This document shows positions 47,476 to 59,431 of a DNA stretch of 64,000 bases, in pieces. This DNA is from Benincasa hispida. Its lineage: Eukaryota > Streptophyta > Magnoliopsida > Cucurbitales > Cucurbitaceae. Position 1 is the first letter of the stretch; the number at the start of each line of letters is the position of its first letter. A program made the position numbers and the translations under genes. A model generated the notes under the pieces. It had not been told where the DNA came from, ran no database searches, and saw nothing but the letters and a program-made list of their open reading frames with translations. The stretch spans positions 1 to 64,000 of the forward strand of contig NW_024063873.1 of NCBI RefSeq assembly GCF_009727055.1, in the 5' to 3' direction.

Positions 47476-48084
47476 TATGGGTGGACAGCAAAACCGCTTA
47501 AACTGAATCGATTTTCAAAATCAAACCGAATCGAACCAATTTATAAGCAAAATTGAAAAAATCGGTTCGATGTGGTTCGTTGGACTGTTAAAACCGAATT
47601 TAAACAGTTTGGTTCGGTTCCAAGTTTGAAAATTGGTTTCTAAACCAAACCAAACAGTTTAAATATAAATATATAAAATTATAAACATATATATAAAATA
47701 TTAATAAAAAGATAAAATATTCCCTTCAGACTTCAGCTCCCTCGTGCTCGTTCGAAATCGACATTCACCTTCCGCCTTCTCTTTCGTTTCTTCTTTAGGG
47801 TTTGTTTGTGGCTGCCGCACCCGTGAGTCCTTGAGTCTGACTTCTGAGTCAATTTTTCGCTTTCGTTTCTTCTTCTTTAGGGTTTGTCGCTTTCACCACT
47901 CACAGCCGTTCTTCGTCAGCCAGTAGTTCAGGCGACATTCCAGTTGAGTTCGAGTCCGCTAGCTAGCATTTCAGGCGAATTTCCAGTTCAGTTTGTCTTC
48001 GACTCGTCACTCTTCATTTCAGCTTCAGTTTGAGTTTGAGTCTGAGGCTTCATCTTCGAGTTCCAAATCATTTACAGATTTTAG

Positions 48085-48501
48085 GTAAATAAAAAAAATT
48101 GTTAAGTAACTATTGAAATTGTGCAAATCTTTATCTGTTGAGTGTATAAAAAAATGAGCACGTTAGATCTGATCGACCATTCAGGCCTACTGAAATTGTG
48201 TAAATCTTTATCTTAGATTGGGGATTTGATAGCTTTTAGCACAAAAAGACATAAACGTTAATAGCTAATTAAAAATCAATTGGAAAGAGGAGAGATTTGA
48301 TGTTGTTGATGTTGTTGTTGTTGTTGTTGGTTGTTGTTGTTGGTTGTTGTTGTTGGTTATTGTTGTTGTGTTTGAACTTTGATCTATCAAATGAATGAAA
48401 GATCATAAATTCATGAATTCAATGAAATATTTGAATTTTTAGTTTAAGCAAATGATTTTCTTTGATGGTAATAAGTTTTCTATCTATTTTCCCCTTTATA
48501 G
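48085..48501 (+). other. Putative 5'-UTR intron of the hAT transposase
   Basis: Donor ttttag|gtaaat and acceptor cccctttatag|gtac lie just before the start codon at 48521. The interval has T-rich, stop-rich sequence and a (TTG)n tract. Intron presence is inferred from splice consensus only. Confidence 0.45.
48300..48370 (+). repeat. (TTG)n microsatellite
   Basis: About 70 bp of ttg repeats with ggttg interruptions, inside the putative intron of the hAT element. Confidence 0.9.
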
Positions 48502-48520
48502 GTACTATTGATCCATCACA

Positions 48521-50069
48521 ATGAGCTTGAGCTTGAGCAAGAGCAACGATTCCAATGATGATATTGTTGTGATGCCACCACTACCATCACCACGAAAAGA
48601 CGAAAGTGAGGAAACAGTTTCAAAGCATGCAATTGGAAGAAAGAGGAAAAATCTATCTATGGTATGGGATCACTTTACTAAATGTTCTAAATATAATGAT
48701 GATGATCTGCATGCTAAATGTAACTATTGTGGTATGGTGTATGCATGTCATCCTAGAAGGAATGGAAATTCAACTATAAGAATGCATATTGAACACTACT
48801 GTAAAAAAAATCCTTATCAGATTAAGAAGTCTAAGTTAGATGTAACACAAAATAAGTTGGTTTTTAAGAAGAATGAGGGTATTGGAGATAATTCACAATC
48901 AAATTCATCCCTTAGTTATAAGATGTTTACTATTGAGAGTGCTCGAAGACTACTTGTTGAGATGATTATTATAGATGAGTTGCCATTTAAATTCGTGGAG
49001 AACCAAGGGTTTAAGAGGTTTGTGAATGGGACTTTGATGTTAGTAGAACCTAATTTTGTTCTTCCTTCTCGAAAAACAATTGCTAAGGATATTTTGGAAA
49101 TTTATGATAGCACGAAAGAGATGTTGAAAGGCATTTTTGTGAAAGAAGGATATAAAGTGTCACTCACAATTGATACGTGGTCATCAATCCAAAATATGAA
49201 GTATTTGGTTTTGACTGCACTTTATTGATAAAGATTGGAAATTACATAAAAGAATTCTTAATTTCACCCAAATTAAGAATCATAAAAGGGAGACGATAGG
49301 AAAAGAGGTTGAGAAATGTCTAAAATAGTGGGGTATTGAAAGGGTTATGACATTGACAGTTGATAATGCTTCGTAAAATGATACTGTCATTACTTATTTC
49401 AAGAAGCATTTTAAGCATGGGTTGGTGTTAGATGGTGAGTTCTTGCATGTTCGATGTTGTGCACATATATTGAACTTAATTATATACGATGGCCTAAAAG
49501 ATATTAATGATTCATTGGTTTGAATTCGAGATGTTGTGAGGTTTGTTAGTTCTTCTCCTGCTAGACTTGCCACATTTAAGAAGTGTATCAAAAAGAAGAA
49601 TATAGATAGTAAAAGTATGTTGTGTCTTGATGTTCCAACTAGATGGAATTCTACTTATTTGATGCTTGAGGCCGCTGTAAAATTTGAAAAGGCATTTGAG
49701 AGGTTGAAGACTACGACACAGTCTACATGAATGAGGAGGAAAAACCAATCACCAGGGATTGGGAAATTGTGAGAATATTTACCAAATTCTTCTCAGCATT
49801 CTATGAAGTAACTACTAGGCTGTCAGGGTCTGTGTATGTTACTTCCAATACAGTCTTCCATGAGATTAGTATTGTTCAGAATTATATAAAAAATATTCAA
49901 GTGCAACTGGTCCTATGATGTGCTTTTGCAAGAAATGGCAACGAAAATGGAAGAAAAGTTTGATAAGTATTGAGGAAAAAAAGATAGAACAAATTTATTT
50001 TTGTATGTTGCCTTCATTTTGGACCATCGTTATAAGATGAAATTTCTTTTGCATTGCCTAAATCGATAG
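48521..50069 (+). pseudogene. hAT (Ac-like) transposase, BED zinc finger, inactivated and truncated
   Basis: First open stretch 48521-49228 (235 codons). The BED finger is at about residues 40-95 (VWDHFTKC, CNYCGMVY, HIEHYCKK); then ARRLLVEMIIIDELPFKFVENQGF and LTIDTWSSIQNMKYLVLTALY. A +1 frameshift near 49225 is followed by FIDKDWKLHKRILNF, TLTVDNAS, RCCAHILNLI, VRFVSSSPARLATFKKC and LCLDVPTRWNSTYLMLEAAVKFEKAFE. In-frame stops occur within this (after CLK, inside DNAS..ND, before IRDVV). A last fragment, FILDHRYKMKFLLHCL, is seen at about 50010-50060. The C-terminal hAT dimerisation domain is lost to the copia LTR junction. Role in the family: DDE-type cut-and-paste transposase in the nucleus. 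Confidence 0.9.
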
Positions 50070-51620
50070 AACTGACTATTTCGTTAATTGATGACCTAGG
50101 TAACTTAATCTTAATCCTAAGCTAACTATGAACTCCTGTTCAATTGGAATTATCCTTAGATCTGCATAGATGAGGGCAGCTCATTATCGCTTGCCCAATA
50201 AGCCTCCCATTTCAAGGGTAAGATCAAGTGGATAGCTGGGCCATATGGTGCAAGACAGAATTCACTCCTACCTGTTATAGGGATAGTAGATAGGTTGTTC
50301 CCTTTAGTACTGAATCCAGGTCTTGAACAAGGGGTCTCACCCTCTCCTTGGCCCAAGAGGGGTTCGGTTTATAGGTTGGACCTTAAACCAATTGTTCATT
50401 AGAGGATCAGTGGACTTAAAGAACAAGATGTTAGTCTTCGGGTAAAACGGTTTTTATGACCCAGCTGAGATTACGAACAACCTGTGAAGGATTAGCCTAC
50501 TAATCATGGTTATATCAAATGGACACAAATATATCTATAGTGAGGGGAGTGCAACTAACGGGACTATAGTGGAATGACCCATTAGTTAACGAATGTTAAT
50601 TAGCTCCGTCTAAAAAAGTTGTAGCCAGCTAATCTCGAATCGTTGGAGCCCATGATCTATAGGTCCATTAGATTCCCCTAATAGCTCATATGAAATAAAC
50701 TTAGAATAGTATGACAGAATTATTCGAATTGTTCGAATTGTTTCAATTAGATGAAGAGAGAGAAACCGATAAGTATATTTGATATAGTGGTCGATTTTTT
50801 AGTTTAGAGATACATCTTTAATATTTAAATGTGAGTTATATATCAAGAATATGAATACGTTCATATTCGGAAGCTCGGAAATAATGGAAATGGTCAAAGA
50901 GTTGACTTTTGACTTTGAAAAGTCAAACTTTGACTGACCTTATATTCAAATGTGATTTTGAATTTCGAGAAAATGAATGCGGATTCATTCTCGGGAGGTC
51001 AAAATTAGTCAACACGGAAAAAATAAAAAAAGTCAAAATGTTGACTTTTTGGTCAAAGTTTGACTCTGACAAAATGATTATTTTGCCCTTTGACTAAAGT
51101 TAGTGGAAAAATCCAAACTTTTGTTGGATAATTCTACTAACAAAATAGTGGGCTAGGTGTTGGCTTATAGTGGAGTCATTAAGCCCACTTAGATAGTGGA
51201 TTCTAGGTGTTGGATTTTTATGCATTTGTTTCATGCAATTTTGCATGGCCTTTCTCTATAAATATGGGCTTTTCAATTTGGATTAAAAACTTTTGCCACT
51301 TTTGCCAAAATAGTTTTCAAAATTGGGCTGAAAAATAAAAACCCAAAATCTATCTTCTAATTCCATCTCTTTCTCTCTCTCGGGTTCTTCATCCATCGGG
51401 TCCCATAACTCGGTTCTGAGTCCAGAAGATAGTAGGTTAGCTCTAGTGGTGGTCCGTTCGTGTTCGGGTGGAGATGAAAACGTTTTGGGAGATTCAAAGG
51501 TAATTTCTTAAAAAAAATCCTAATTAATTAAGTAGGGTTGCATGTTATTTTCCTTTTAATTAAAAGCAATTATAGTGTAATTAGATCCTTATTCCACTGC
51601 ATATGTCTCATGTTCCATCA
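50070..51620 (+). repeat. 5'-truncated 5' LTR
   Basis: Starts at the internal position aactgactatttcg (equivalent to 57862 in the 3' LTR) and ends tgttccatca. Contains a W-box cluster (50890-51070) and a TATA-like ctctataaatat (about 51254). The left junction with hAT sequence shows no LTR terminus, so it is a deletion breakpoint. Confidence 0.9.
50890..51070 (+). promoter_or_regulatory. W-box (TTGAC) cluster in the 5' LTR
   Basis: Repeated gtcaaa / ttgacttttg words with the same spacing as in 13919-14098 and 58690-58870, about 180 bp upstream of the TATA-like ctctataaatat. WRKY binding is inferred. Confidence 0.55.
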
Positions 51621-51631
51621 TGTATCAGAGC
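51621..51631 (+). other. Primer-binding site, one base short
   Basis: tgtatcagagc directly after the LTR end tgttccatca equals TGGTATCAGAGC with one G deleted. Probably impaired. Confidence 0.75.
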
Positions 51632-53718
51632 ATGCTTTAATTACGCTCAATTGCTTTTGGTGGGTATTTTTTTCATTTCTATTCAAATGTTGAATGAAAT
51701 ATGGACTAAAGTGGATTTATTATGATTTTTGCATTGTTTTTCTTTAAATTTCTTGTGAAAATTTGTAATTGCTCAAATGTTTATGAGTATTAATGCGTGA
51801 AAAAGGGTCTGTAAATTTTTTAGAGTCATTAGAGTTGAAATTAGACTATAATTGCTTGATTACGGGAGAGAGGACAACATCAAAAATTGAAGATTTTGGC
51901 TCACAGGCTCGAATTAGCCTATAGACCCGAGAAAAGGCTCCCAGACCCAACCCGAGAAGCAATCTGACCTAGTTCGGAGTAGCCTCGTGCGCGCCAGCTG
52001 TCGACGAAGCGCTCCGGCCCGTTTCGCAACCCGACCCGGTTTCTCCGCCTGCTCCGTCCGACCCGGTTCGAAGCTGTCCCACCCGCCCCGCGCTTCCGTT
52101 GACTGCGCCAACGCGGATTGTCCAGCCGGTCCAGACGGTCTAGATCGGTCTGTTTGACCTATTGAGTCGGTTTGACCTATTCAACTTGGTTTTTGGTGTT
52201 TTTGGGCTGGTTCGAGTGGTTTCTGAGCGGTTCCAGATGGTTCAAAGTGTTTGAAGCCGATTTCAAGTAGCTGGTTGCTGATTTATGTATAGTAGTTGTT
52301 TGTTTTTAATAAAATCGGTCCACTTTAGTGTTTTTTTACATATTATGCATGTGATATATAATGTTGTTTGATTATGTGTGCATATAGTATGTCATATAGT
52401 TTTAAAACCCCACCATAGGAAAAGCATGTGACATGTATTTGTTATATGTTATAAGTGTTATAAAATATATACTATGCATGCTTAGTTTTAATATAAGTGT
52501 TATATTAAAGCATCTTTGTTTGAAGGAAGCATGTTATAGATGAATACTCTAGGTTATAAATGTATAATTTATTTTATAATTGTTATAAAATAACCTAGAC
52601 TTCTAAAATCTATAATATAGATAAGATGCATGCTCACTTAGGCTTAACCATCGAGCAATCTCTTTTTTCATAGAAAATAGGTCGATATCTTGTAAAACCA
52701 AAGTTACAAGAAAACTCACCCGACAAGATCTTGGCAAAACTTCAGATAAGATGACTAAGGTTGAAGGTTTTTAAGTTGACGGTTCATGAAACAACCTACT
52801 CCTTGGAGATCGAGCTGGCGTCTGAGTTAGGTTTAAACCGTTTTATAGCATGCGTGAGCGTTGAGGGGTAATAAAATTTGTTTATCACTTAGACATCGTA
52901 GGTTAAAAATCTAGTATAAAAGTTATACTCGGATGAGATCACCTAGACTTAGAATATGTTTAGTTAGCCGAAATGTATCGCTAAATATTTTACTACCCTA
53001 AACCGTCTAGAATACTTCAGCTGGAGAGAAGTAATGTAACTTTTAGCTCTAGCGTCTTAAGAGTTCACACCGTGAGATTCATGTTTGCCTTTGGGCCGCC
53101 CTGGGAGCGTGACTCTAATTCGGAGAGTATTTGCATGAGCCAATACAAAGGTGAAATAAGAGGAAGTTGATCATAGTAAGTGGAGAAGGAAGTGTGTCAA
53201 CACACCTTAGTCTCTTCTTATTAGGTCGCACACTGTGAGATTCCTATAATGCGCCTGCATGTCTACCCTAGAGTGACCTTACCAACGGAGGGCTGTATTA
53301 TTGGATTCGAAACTCCGTGAACTCTAGAAAATTGATTGGGTCTCTCTCAAGTCAATTTTCATTCTTGTCTTTCCAACTTCGGGAGCATTAATGATTCCGA
53401 TCTTTGAGGTATAAATGGAGGTCGCACTTACGAGAATTACTAAGTGTTTAGTAAAATTTCTTGACCAAAGTAGTGATAACTGAGCTGCTATAGGAATATG
53501 AAGTTTTATGGTGATAGTATCTAGTCAAGGTTAGTCTTGGTTCAACAGAGGAATAATCGATCACACCTCGGGGTGGAAGGTATTTAAACCATGAAATATC
53601 GTTGCAAAATATAATAATGAAGGGTACATTATAGTTTTTTTTTTTTTTTTGCTAAACTTGATGGATTTAAAAAGATTAATGTTTTTTTTACTAAAAAAGG
53701 ATATGTTTTTCTTTCAGC
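51632..53718 (+). repeat. Long non-coding leader between PBS and gag
   Basis: About 2.1 kb. A GC-rich island (51960-52130) and ggtt-rich text to 52250 are followed by the block shared with the other leaders: agtatgtcatatag..aaaacccaccatagg (about 52388-52420), TATAAGTGTTATA repeats, gcatgctcacttaggcttaa, and two gtgagat blocks with a gccgccctgggagcgtgac-like word (53060-53120 and 53225-53300). A poly-T run ends it at about 53636-53650. The antisense 65-codon frame in the GC island is not supported as a gene. Confidence 0.75.
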
Positions 53719-56700
53719 ATGACTAGCATCTTTAGTTTCAACTATTTAGCTTCTGAAAAACTTAACGGCGACAACTACTCAATACATGGAAAACAGATCT
53801 GAATTCAACACTAGTAATAGATGACCTGATATTTTGTCTTAACTGAGGAATGTCCTCAGGCCCCTGCCTCGAAAGAAGCACAAGGTAAATAAGATTTACT
53901 AGTTGTTGAAACATGTTTAGTGGAGTATAATACCTCAACCTGGATATTGGATTCAGAAGCCACTAATCATATGTGCTTCTCTTTTCAGGAAACTAGTTTC
54001 TGGAAAAAGCTTGAAGAAGGCGAGATCACCCTCAAAATTGGAATAGGAGAGGTTGTCTCGACCAAAGTAGTGGGAGTCTTGAAGTTGTTTTTCAACGATA
54101 GATATATCATACTTAAAGATGTTTTGTATGCTCCTAAAATGAGACGGAATTTAATATCTATCACATGTATATTGGAACAAATGTATAAAATATCTTTTGA
54201 AGTTAATGAAGCGTTTATTTTCAAAAAAAGGTATTCAAATTTGTTCTACTATACTTGAAAATAACTTATATAAGTTAAGACCAACTTAAGCAAAATTTTT
54301 CTTAAATACTGAGATGTTTAGAACAGCCAAAACTCTGAATAAAAGAAAAAAAGTTTCTTCTAATGCCTATATATGGCACTTAAGACTTGGCCACATAAAT
54401 TTCAAAAGGATTGAGAGATTGGTTAAGAATGGACTCCTAAATCAGTTAAAAGACAATTCTTTACCTCCATGTGAGTCTTGTCTTGAAGGAAAAATGACTA
54501 AGAGATCTTTTACTAGAAAAGGTCTCAAAGACACAATACCCTTAGAGCTCGTACATTCGGACCTCTATGGACTGATGAATGTCAAAGCTTGAGGTGGGTA
54601 TGAATATTTCATTAGTTTTATTGATGATTATTCAAGGTATGGTCATATTTACCTAATGCATCACAAGACTGATTCTTTTGAAAAGTTCAAAGAATATAAG
54701 GCTGAGATTGAGAACCAGTTAGGTAAAACAATTAAGACACTACGATCATGTCGAGGTGGGGAGTACATAGACTTAAGATTCCAGGACTATATGATAGAAC
54801 ACGGAATCAAGTCACAACTCTTTGCACCTAATATGCCTCAGCAGAATGGTGTATCTGAAAGAAGAAACATAACCTTGTTAGACATGGTTTGCTCAATGAT
54901 GAGCTTTGCTAAGTTACCTGATTCCTTTTAGGGACATGCATTAGAGACTGATGTCTATACTTTGAATAACGTTCCCTCTAAAAGTGTTTCAGAAACACCT
55001 TATGAGCTTTGGAAAGGGCGAAAAGGCAGTTCATGTCACTTTAGGATTTGGGGATGCCTGGCATACGTGTTGGTGCAAAATCCTAAAAAATAGAAATGTC
55101 GTTCAAAACTATGCCTATTTGTAGGTTATCCAAAAGAAACAAAAGGTGGTCTATTTTACGATCCTCAAGAGAATAAAGTATTTGTATCGACAAATGCCAC
55201 ATTCTTAGAGGAAGACCACATAAGAAGTCATCAACCTTGCAGTAGACTAGTATTGAATGAAATTTCCAAAGACGCAACAGATAGAGCTAGTTCATCTACT
55301 AAAGTAGTAGATAAAACTAGTACATATGGTTAGTCACATCCTTCTCAAGAGTTGAGAATGCTTCGACGTAGTGGGAGGGTTGTTCATCAGTCTTACCGTT
55401 ACTTGGGTTTAACAAAAACACAAGTCGTCATACCTGATCATGGCATAGAGGATCCTTCAACCTATAAACAGGCGATAAAATATATGGATCGTGATCAATG
55501 GGTCAAAGCCATGGACCTCGTAATGGAGTCTATGTTTTTTAATTCTATCTGGGAACTTGTAGATCAACCAAATGATGTAAAACCAATTGGTTGTAAGTGG
55601 ATCTACAAGAGAAAATGAGACCAAGCCAGTAAAGTACAGACTTTTAAGGCTTGAGTTGTGGCAAAGGGTATATCCAAAGAGAGGGAGTGGACTATAAAGA
55701 AACTCTCTCTCTCCTTGCCATGCTTAAGTCGATTAGAATACTCTTATCCATTGCCACCTTTTATGACTATGAAATTTGGAAGATGGATATCAAAATAGCC
55801 TTTTTAAACGACGATCTTAAGGAAGGTATCTATGTGGCTCAACCAGAGGGGTTTATTGCACAGGGTCAAGAACAAAAGGTTTATAAGCTTNAAGTGGATC
55901 TACAAGAGAAAATGAGACCAAGCCAGTAAAGTACAGACTTTTAAGGCTTGAGTTGTGGCAAAGGGTATATCCAAAGAGAGGGAGTGGACTATAAAGAAAC
56001 TCTCTCTCTCCTTGCCATGCTTAAGTCGATTAGAATACTCTTATCCATTGCCACCTTTTATGACTATGAAATTTGGAAGATGGATATCAAAATAGCCTTT
56101 TTAAACGACGATCTTAAGGAAGGTATCTATGTGGCTCAACCAGAGGGGTTTATTGCACAGGGTCAAGAACAAAAGGTTTATAAGCTTCAAAAATTCATTT
56201 ATGGGTTGAAACAAGCTTCTAGATCTTTGAATATAAGATTTGATATTGCAATCAAATCTTATGGCTTTGAACAGAATATTGACAAGCCTTGTGTTTAAGA
56301 GAAGATTGTCAATTCTACTATAGCGTTCTTAGTTTTATATGTTGACGATATTCTACTCATTGGGAATGAAGTAGGTTACCTAACTGACATCAAGAAATGG
56401 CTAGCAATGCAGTTCCAAATGAAAGATTTGGGAAATGCGAAGTATGTTCTCGAGATTCATATTATTCGAAACCACAAGAACAGAACATTAGCCATGTCTC
56501 AAGCAACTTATATAGACAAAATGTTGTCTAGGTATAAGATGTAGAATTCCAAAAGAGATATGTTACCTTATAGATATGGAATTCATTTGTCAAAGTATCA
56601 ATGTCCTAAGACACCTTAAGAGGTTGAGGATATGAGACACATTCCCTATGCTTCTGTAGTAGGGAGCCTGATGTATGCAATATTATGTACTAGACCTGAC

Positions 56701-57288
56701 ATATGCTACGCAGTAGGGATAGTAAGTAGGTATTAGTCCAATCCTAGATATGATCATTGGACTGCTGTTAAGAATATCCTCAAGTATCTTAGGAGAACGA
56801 GGAACTACATGCTCATGTATGGTACTAAGGATTTGATCCTTACTAGATACACTGACTCTGATTTTCAAACTGAAAAAGATGCAAGAAAATCTACATCGGG
56901 ATCAGTGTTCATTCTGAATGGAGGAGTAGTAGTGTGGAGAAGTATGAAGCAAAACTGTATTGTAGACTCCACAATGGAAGTTGAATACGTAGTTGCATGT
57001 GAAGCAGCAAAGGAAGCAGTATGGTTTAGGAAATTATTGATAGATTTGGAAGTCGTTCCAAATATGCATCTGCCTATCACCCTATATTGTGATATTAGTG
57101 GTGTAGTTGCAAATTCAAGAGAACCAAGAAGCCATAAGCGCGGCGAGCATATTGAGCACAAATACCATCTGATCCGGGAGATTGTACATCGTGGAGACGT
57201 TGTAGTAACCCAGATATCTTCTGAGCAAAATATTGCTGATCCTTTTATAAAGGCCCTCACGGCTAAAGTGTTTGAAGGTCACCTATAG
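53719..57288 (+). pseudogene. Copia gag-pol relic with gag deletion
   Basis: Gag is reduced to its start (SEKLNGDNYSIH) and joins a protease region with DSEATNH (family DSGATNH, G to E), then LKDVLYAPKMRRNLISI. Next come GAG-pre-integrase HLRLGHINFKRIERLV and CESCLEGKM, integrase HSDLYG, GGYEYFISFIDDYSRYG, GGEYIDLRFQDY and NGVSERRNITLLDM, and RT IWELVDQP, MDIKIAFLND and LYVDDILLIGNE. RNase H is the longest clean stretch (56809-57288, 159 codons) with TDSD, MEVEYV, LYCDISG and HIEHKYHLIREIV. Stops interrupt at about 54590, 54930, 55090, 55330, 55617, 56296, 56543 and elsewhere. Once a polyprotein for capsid, processing, integration and reverse transcription; now dead. Confidence 0.9.
55595..56187. 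other. Assembly duplication around a single N
   Basis: 55595-55890 and 55892-56187 are identical 296-bp copies separated by one n at 55891. The duplicated text is mid-RT and repeats the same residues (for example MDIKIAFLND). This is how an unresolved contig overlap looks, not a biological tandem repeat. Confidence 0.93.
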
Positions 57289-57445
57289 AGTCTAGGTCTA
57301 TGAAGTTTGTAAACTAGGAAAAGTGGGAGAACTTTTAGGTATATGCCCTAGTTTATTGTATTCATATGTTTATTGTACTCAAATGTTTCTCACTTAAATT
57401 CAACATTGTGATACTCCACTAGGAGTTTTAGTCCAAGTGGTAGTT

Positions 57446-59431
57446 TGTTGGATTTTATGTCAAACTCGTAGTTTGTAAATTAATAAACATATTCAAATTT
57501 TTTTTTTTTTTTTTGATAAAATTGTTATTGAAATTGTAATCTTGAATCCAATAAACTAAGGTCCTGAGGCTATTTAAATGTAGACTTGAACTTTATGTGA
57601 TGACATAAAACATGGATCAAGTTCGTGTATATAGCCTAAAAATGGTCTATAGTATAGGGATAAGGTTGGGCACCATGTTATGGGGACACTAAGGATGCGG
57701 CCCACTTTTTAGTTAGTACAAACGATGTGATCCGGAATCGTTCTTATCCTAAATCGTTCATATAAAGATATGTGAGTGGGAGCATCCTATGCAATGAGTT
57801 TGCATAAGACTGAACCATGAAATAGTCACTTTTTACATTCTAAATGTCATTTTATGTATAAAACTGACTATTTCGTTAATTGATCACCTAGGTAACTTAA
57901 TCTTAATCTTGAGCTAACTATGAACTCCGATTCACTCGGAATTATCCTTAAATTTGCATAGGTGAGGGCAGCTCATTATCGCTTTCCCTATAAGCCTCCC
58001 ATTTCAGGGGTAAGATCAGGTGGATAGCTGAGAACATAGGGTGCAAGACGGAATTCACTCCTACCCATTATAGGGATAGTAGATAGGTTGTTCTCTTTAG
58101 TACTGAATCCAGGTCTTGAACAAGGGGCCCCACCCTCTCCTTGGCCCGAGAGGGGTTCGGTTTATGGGTTGGACCTTAAACCAATTGTTCATTAGAGGAT
58201 CAGTGGAACTTAAGGAACAAGATGTAGTCTTCGAGGTAAAACGGTTTTTATGACCTAGCCAAGATTACGAACAACCTGTGAAGGATTTGCTTACTAATCA
58301 TGCTTATATCAAATGGACACAAATATATCTATAATGAGGGGAGTGCAACTACGAGACTATAGTGGAATGACCCGTTAGATAACGAATGTTAATTAGCTCC
58401 GTCTAAAAGAGTTGTAGCCAGCTAATCTCGGATCGTTGGAGCCCATGATCTATAGGTCCATTAGGTTCCCCTACTAGCTCATTTGGAATAAACTTAGAAT
58501 AGTATGATAGAATGATTCGAATTGTTTGAATTAAGTGAAGAGAGAGAAATTGACAAGTATATGTGATATAGTGGTCGATTTTTTAGTTTAGAAATACATC
58601 TTTAATATTTAAATGCAATTTAAATATCAAGAATATGAATATGTTCATATTCGGAAGCTCGAAAATAATGGAAATGATCAAAGATGTAAAAAGTCAAAGA
58701 GTTGACTTTTGACTTTGAAAAGTCAAACTTTGACCGACCTTATATTCAAATGTGATTTTGAATTTCGAGAAAATGAATGCGGATTCATTCTCAGATGGTC
58801 AAAATTAGTCAACACAGAAAAAATATAAAAGTCAAAATGTTGACTTTTTGGTCAAAGTTTGACTTTGACCAAATGACTATTTTGCCCTTTGACTAAAGTT
58901 AGTGGGAACATCCAAACTTTTGTTGGATAATTCCACTAACAAAATAGTGGGCTAGGTGTTGGCTTATAGTGGAGATATTAAGCCCACTTAGATAGTGGAT
59001 TCTAGGTGTTAGGTTTTTATGAATTTATTTCATGCAATTTTGCATGGCCTTTCTCTATAAATATGGGCTTTTAAATTTGGATTAAAAACTTTTGCCACTT
59101 TTGCCAAAATTGTTTTCAAAATTGGGCTGAAAAATAAAAACCCAAACCCAATCCAAAATCTATCTTCTAATCCCATCTCTTTCTCTCTCTCGGGTTCGTC
59201 ATCCATCGGGTCCCACAACCCGGTTCTGAGTCCAGAGGATAGTAGGTCAACTCTAGTGATGATCTGTTCATGTTCGGGTGGAGAAGAAAACGTTTCGGGA
59301 GCTTCAAAGGTAATTTCTTAAAAAAAAAACCTAATTAATTAAGTAGGGTTGCATGTTACTTTCCTTTTAATTAAAAGCAATTAGAGTGTAATTAGATCCT
59401 TATTCTGCTGCGTATGTCTCATGTTCCATCA
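57446..59431 (+). repeat. 3' LTR of the copia element
   Basis: 1986 bp, tgttggattttatg to ...tgttccatca. It is preceded by a degraded PPT (aagtggtagtt). Contains a W-box cluster and TATA-like ctctataaatat near 59053. Flanks tagtt and ctttc do not match, as expected for one LTR of a larger element rather than a solo LTR. Confidence 0.92.
58690..58870 (+). promoter_or_regulatory. W-box (TTGAC) cluster in the 3' LTR
   Basis: Same repeated gtcaa/ttgac arrangement as in the other two LTRs of the family, upstream of the TATA-like sequence near 59053. Confidence 0.55.

Larger units (their letters stand above)
47476..50069 (+). mobile_element. hAT DNA transposon, 3' end missing
   Basis: The left end begins near tatgggtggac and continues into aaaaccg...ggttcgg-rich inverted-repeat sequence (47500-47660), a signature of plant Ac/Tam3-like hAT ends. 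A promoter-like and 5' leader region follows, with a probable intron (GT at 48085, AG at 48501), then the BED-finger transposase. The element inserted into the minus-strand copia pol at about 47475. Its 3' end, including the right terminal repeat, is absent: similarity stops at about 50069, where a truncated copia LTR starts. The 8-bp target duplication cannot be checked. Confidence 0.85.
50070..59431 (+). mobile_element. Copia element with truncated 5' LTR and complete 3' LTR
   Basis: 5' LTR 50070-51620 (first about 420 bp missing relative to the other copies), PBS 51621-51631, leader 51632-53718, gag-pol relic 53719-57288, 3' LTR 57446-59431. Same LTR family as the solo LTR at 12700-14668. 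The gag is almost entirely deleted and pol has many stops, so the copy is not autonomous. A 297-bp assembly duplication sits within RT. Confidence 0.9.

Noticed and set aside
47744..47926. Small protein upstream of the hAT transposase
   Set aside because: Pyrimidine-rich 5' leader text with Ser/Phe codons and no recognisable domain; more likely UTR.
51914..52111. Antisense open frame in the GC-rich leader island
   Set aside because: No motif and no conservation in the other two leaders; composition effect.
55651..56298. Real tandem duplication of the RT domain
   Set aside because: Copies are identical over 296 bp around a single N, which indicates an assembly join.
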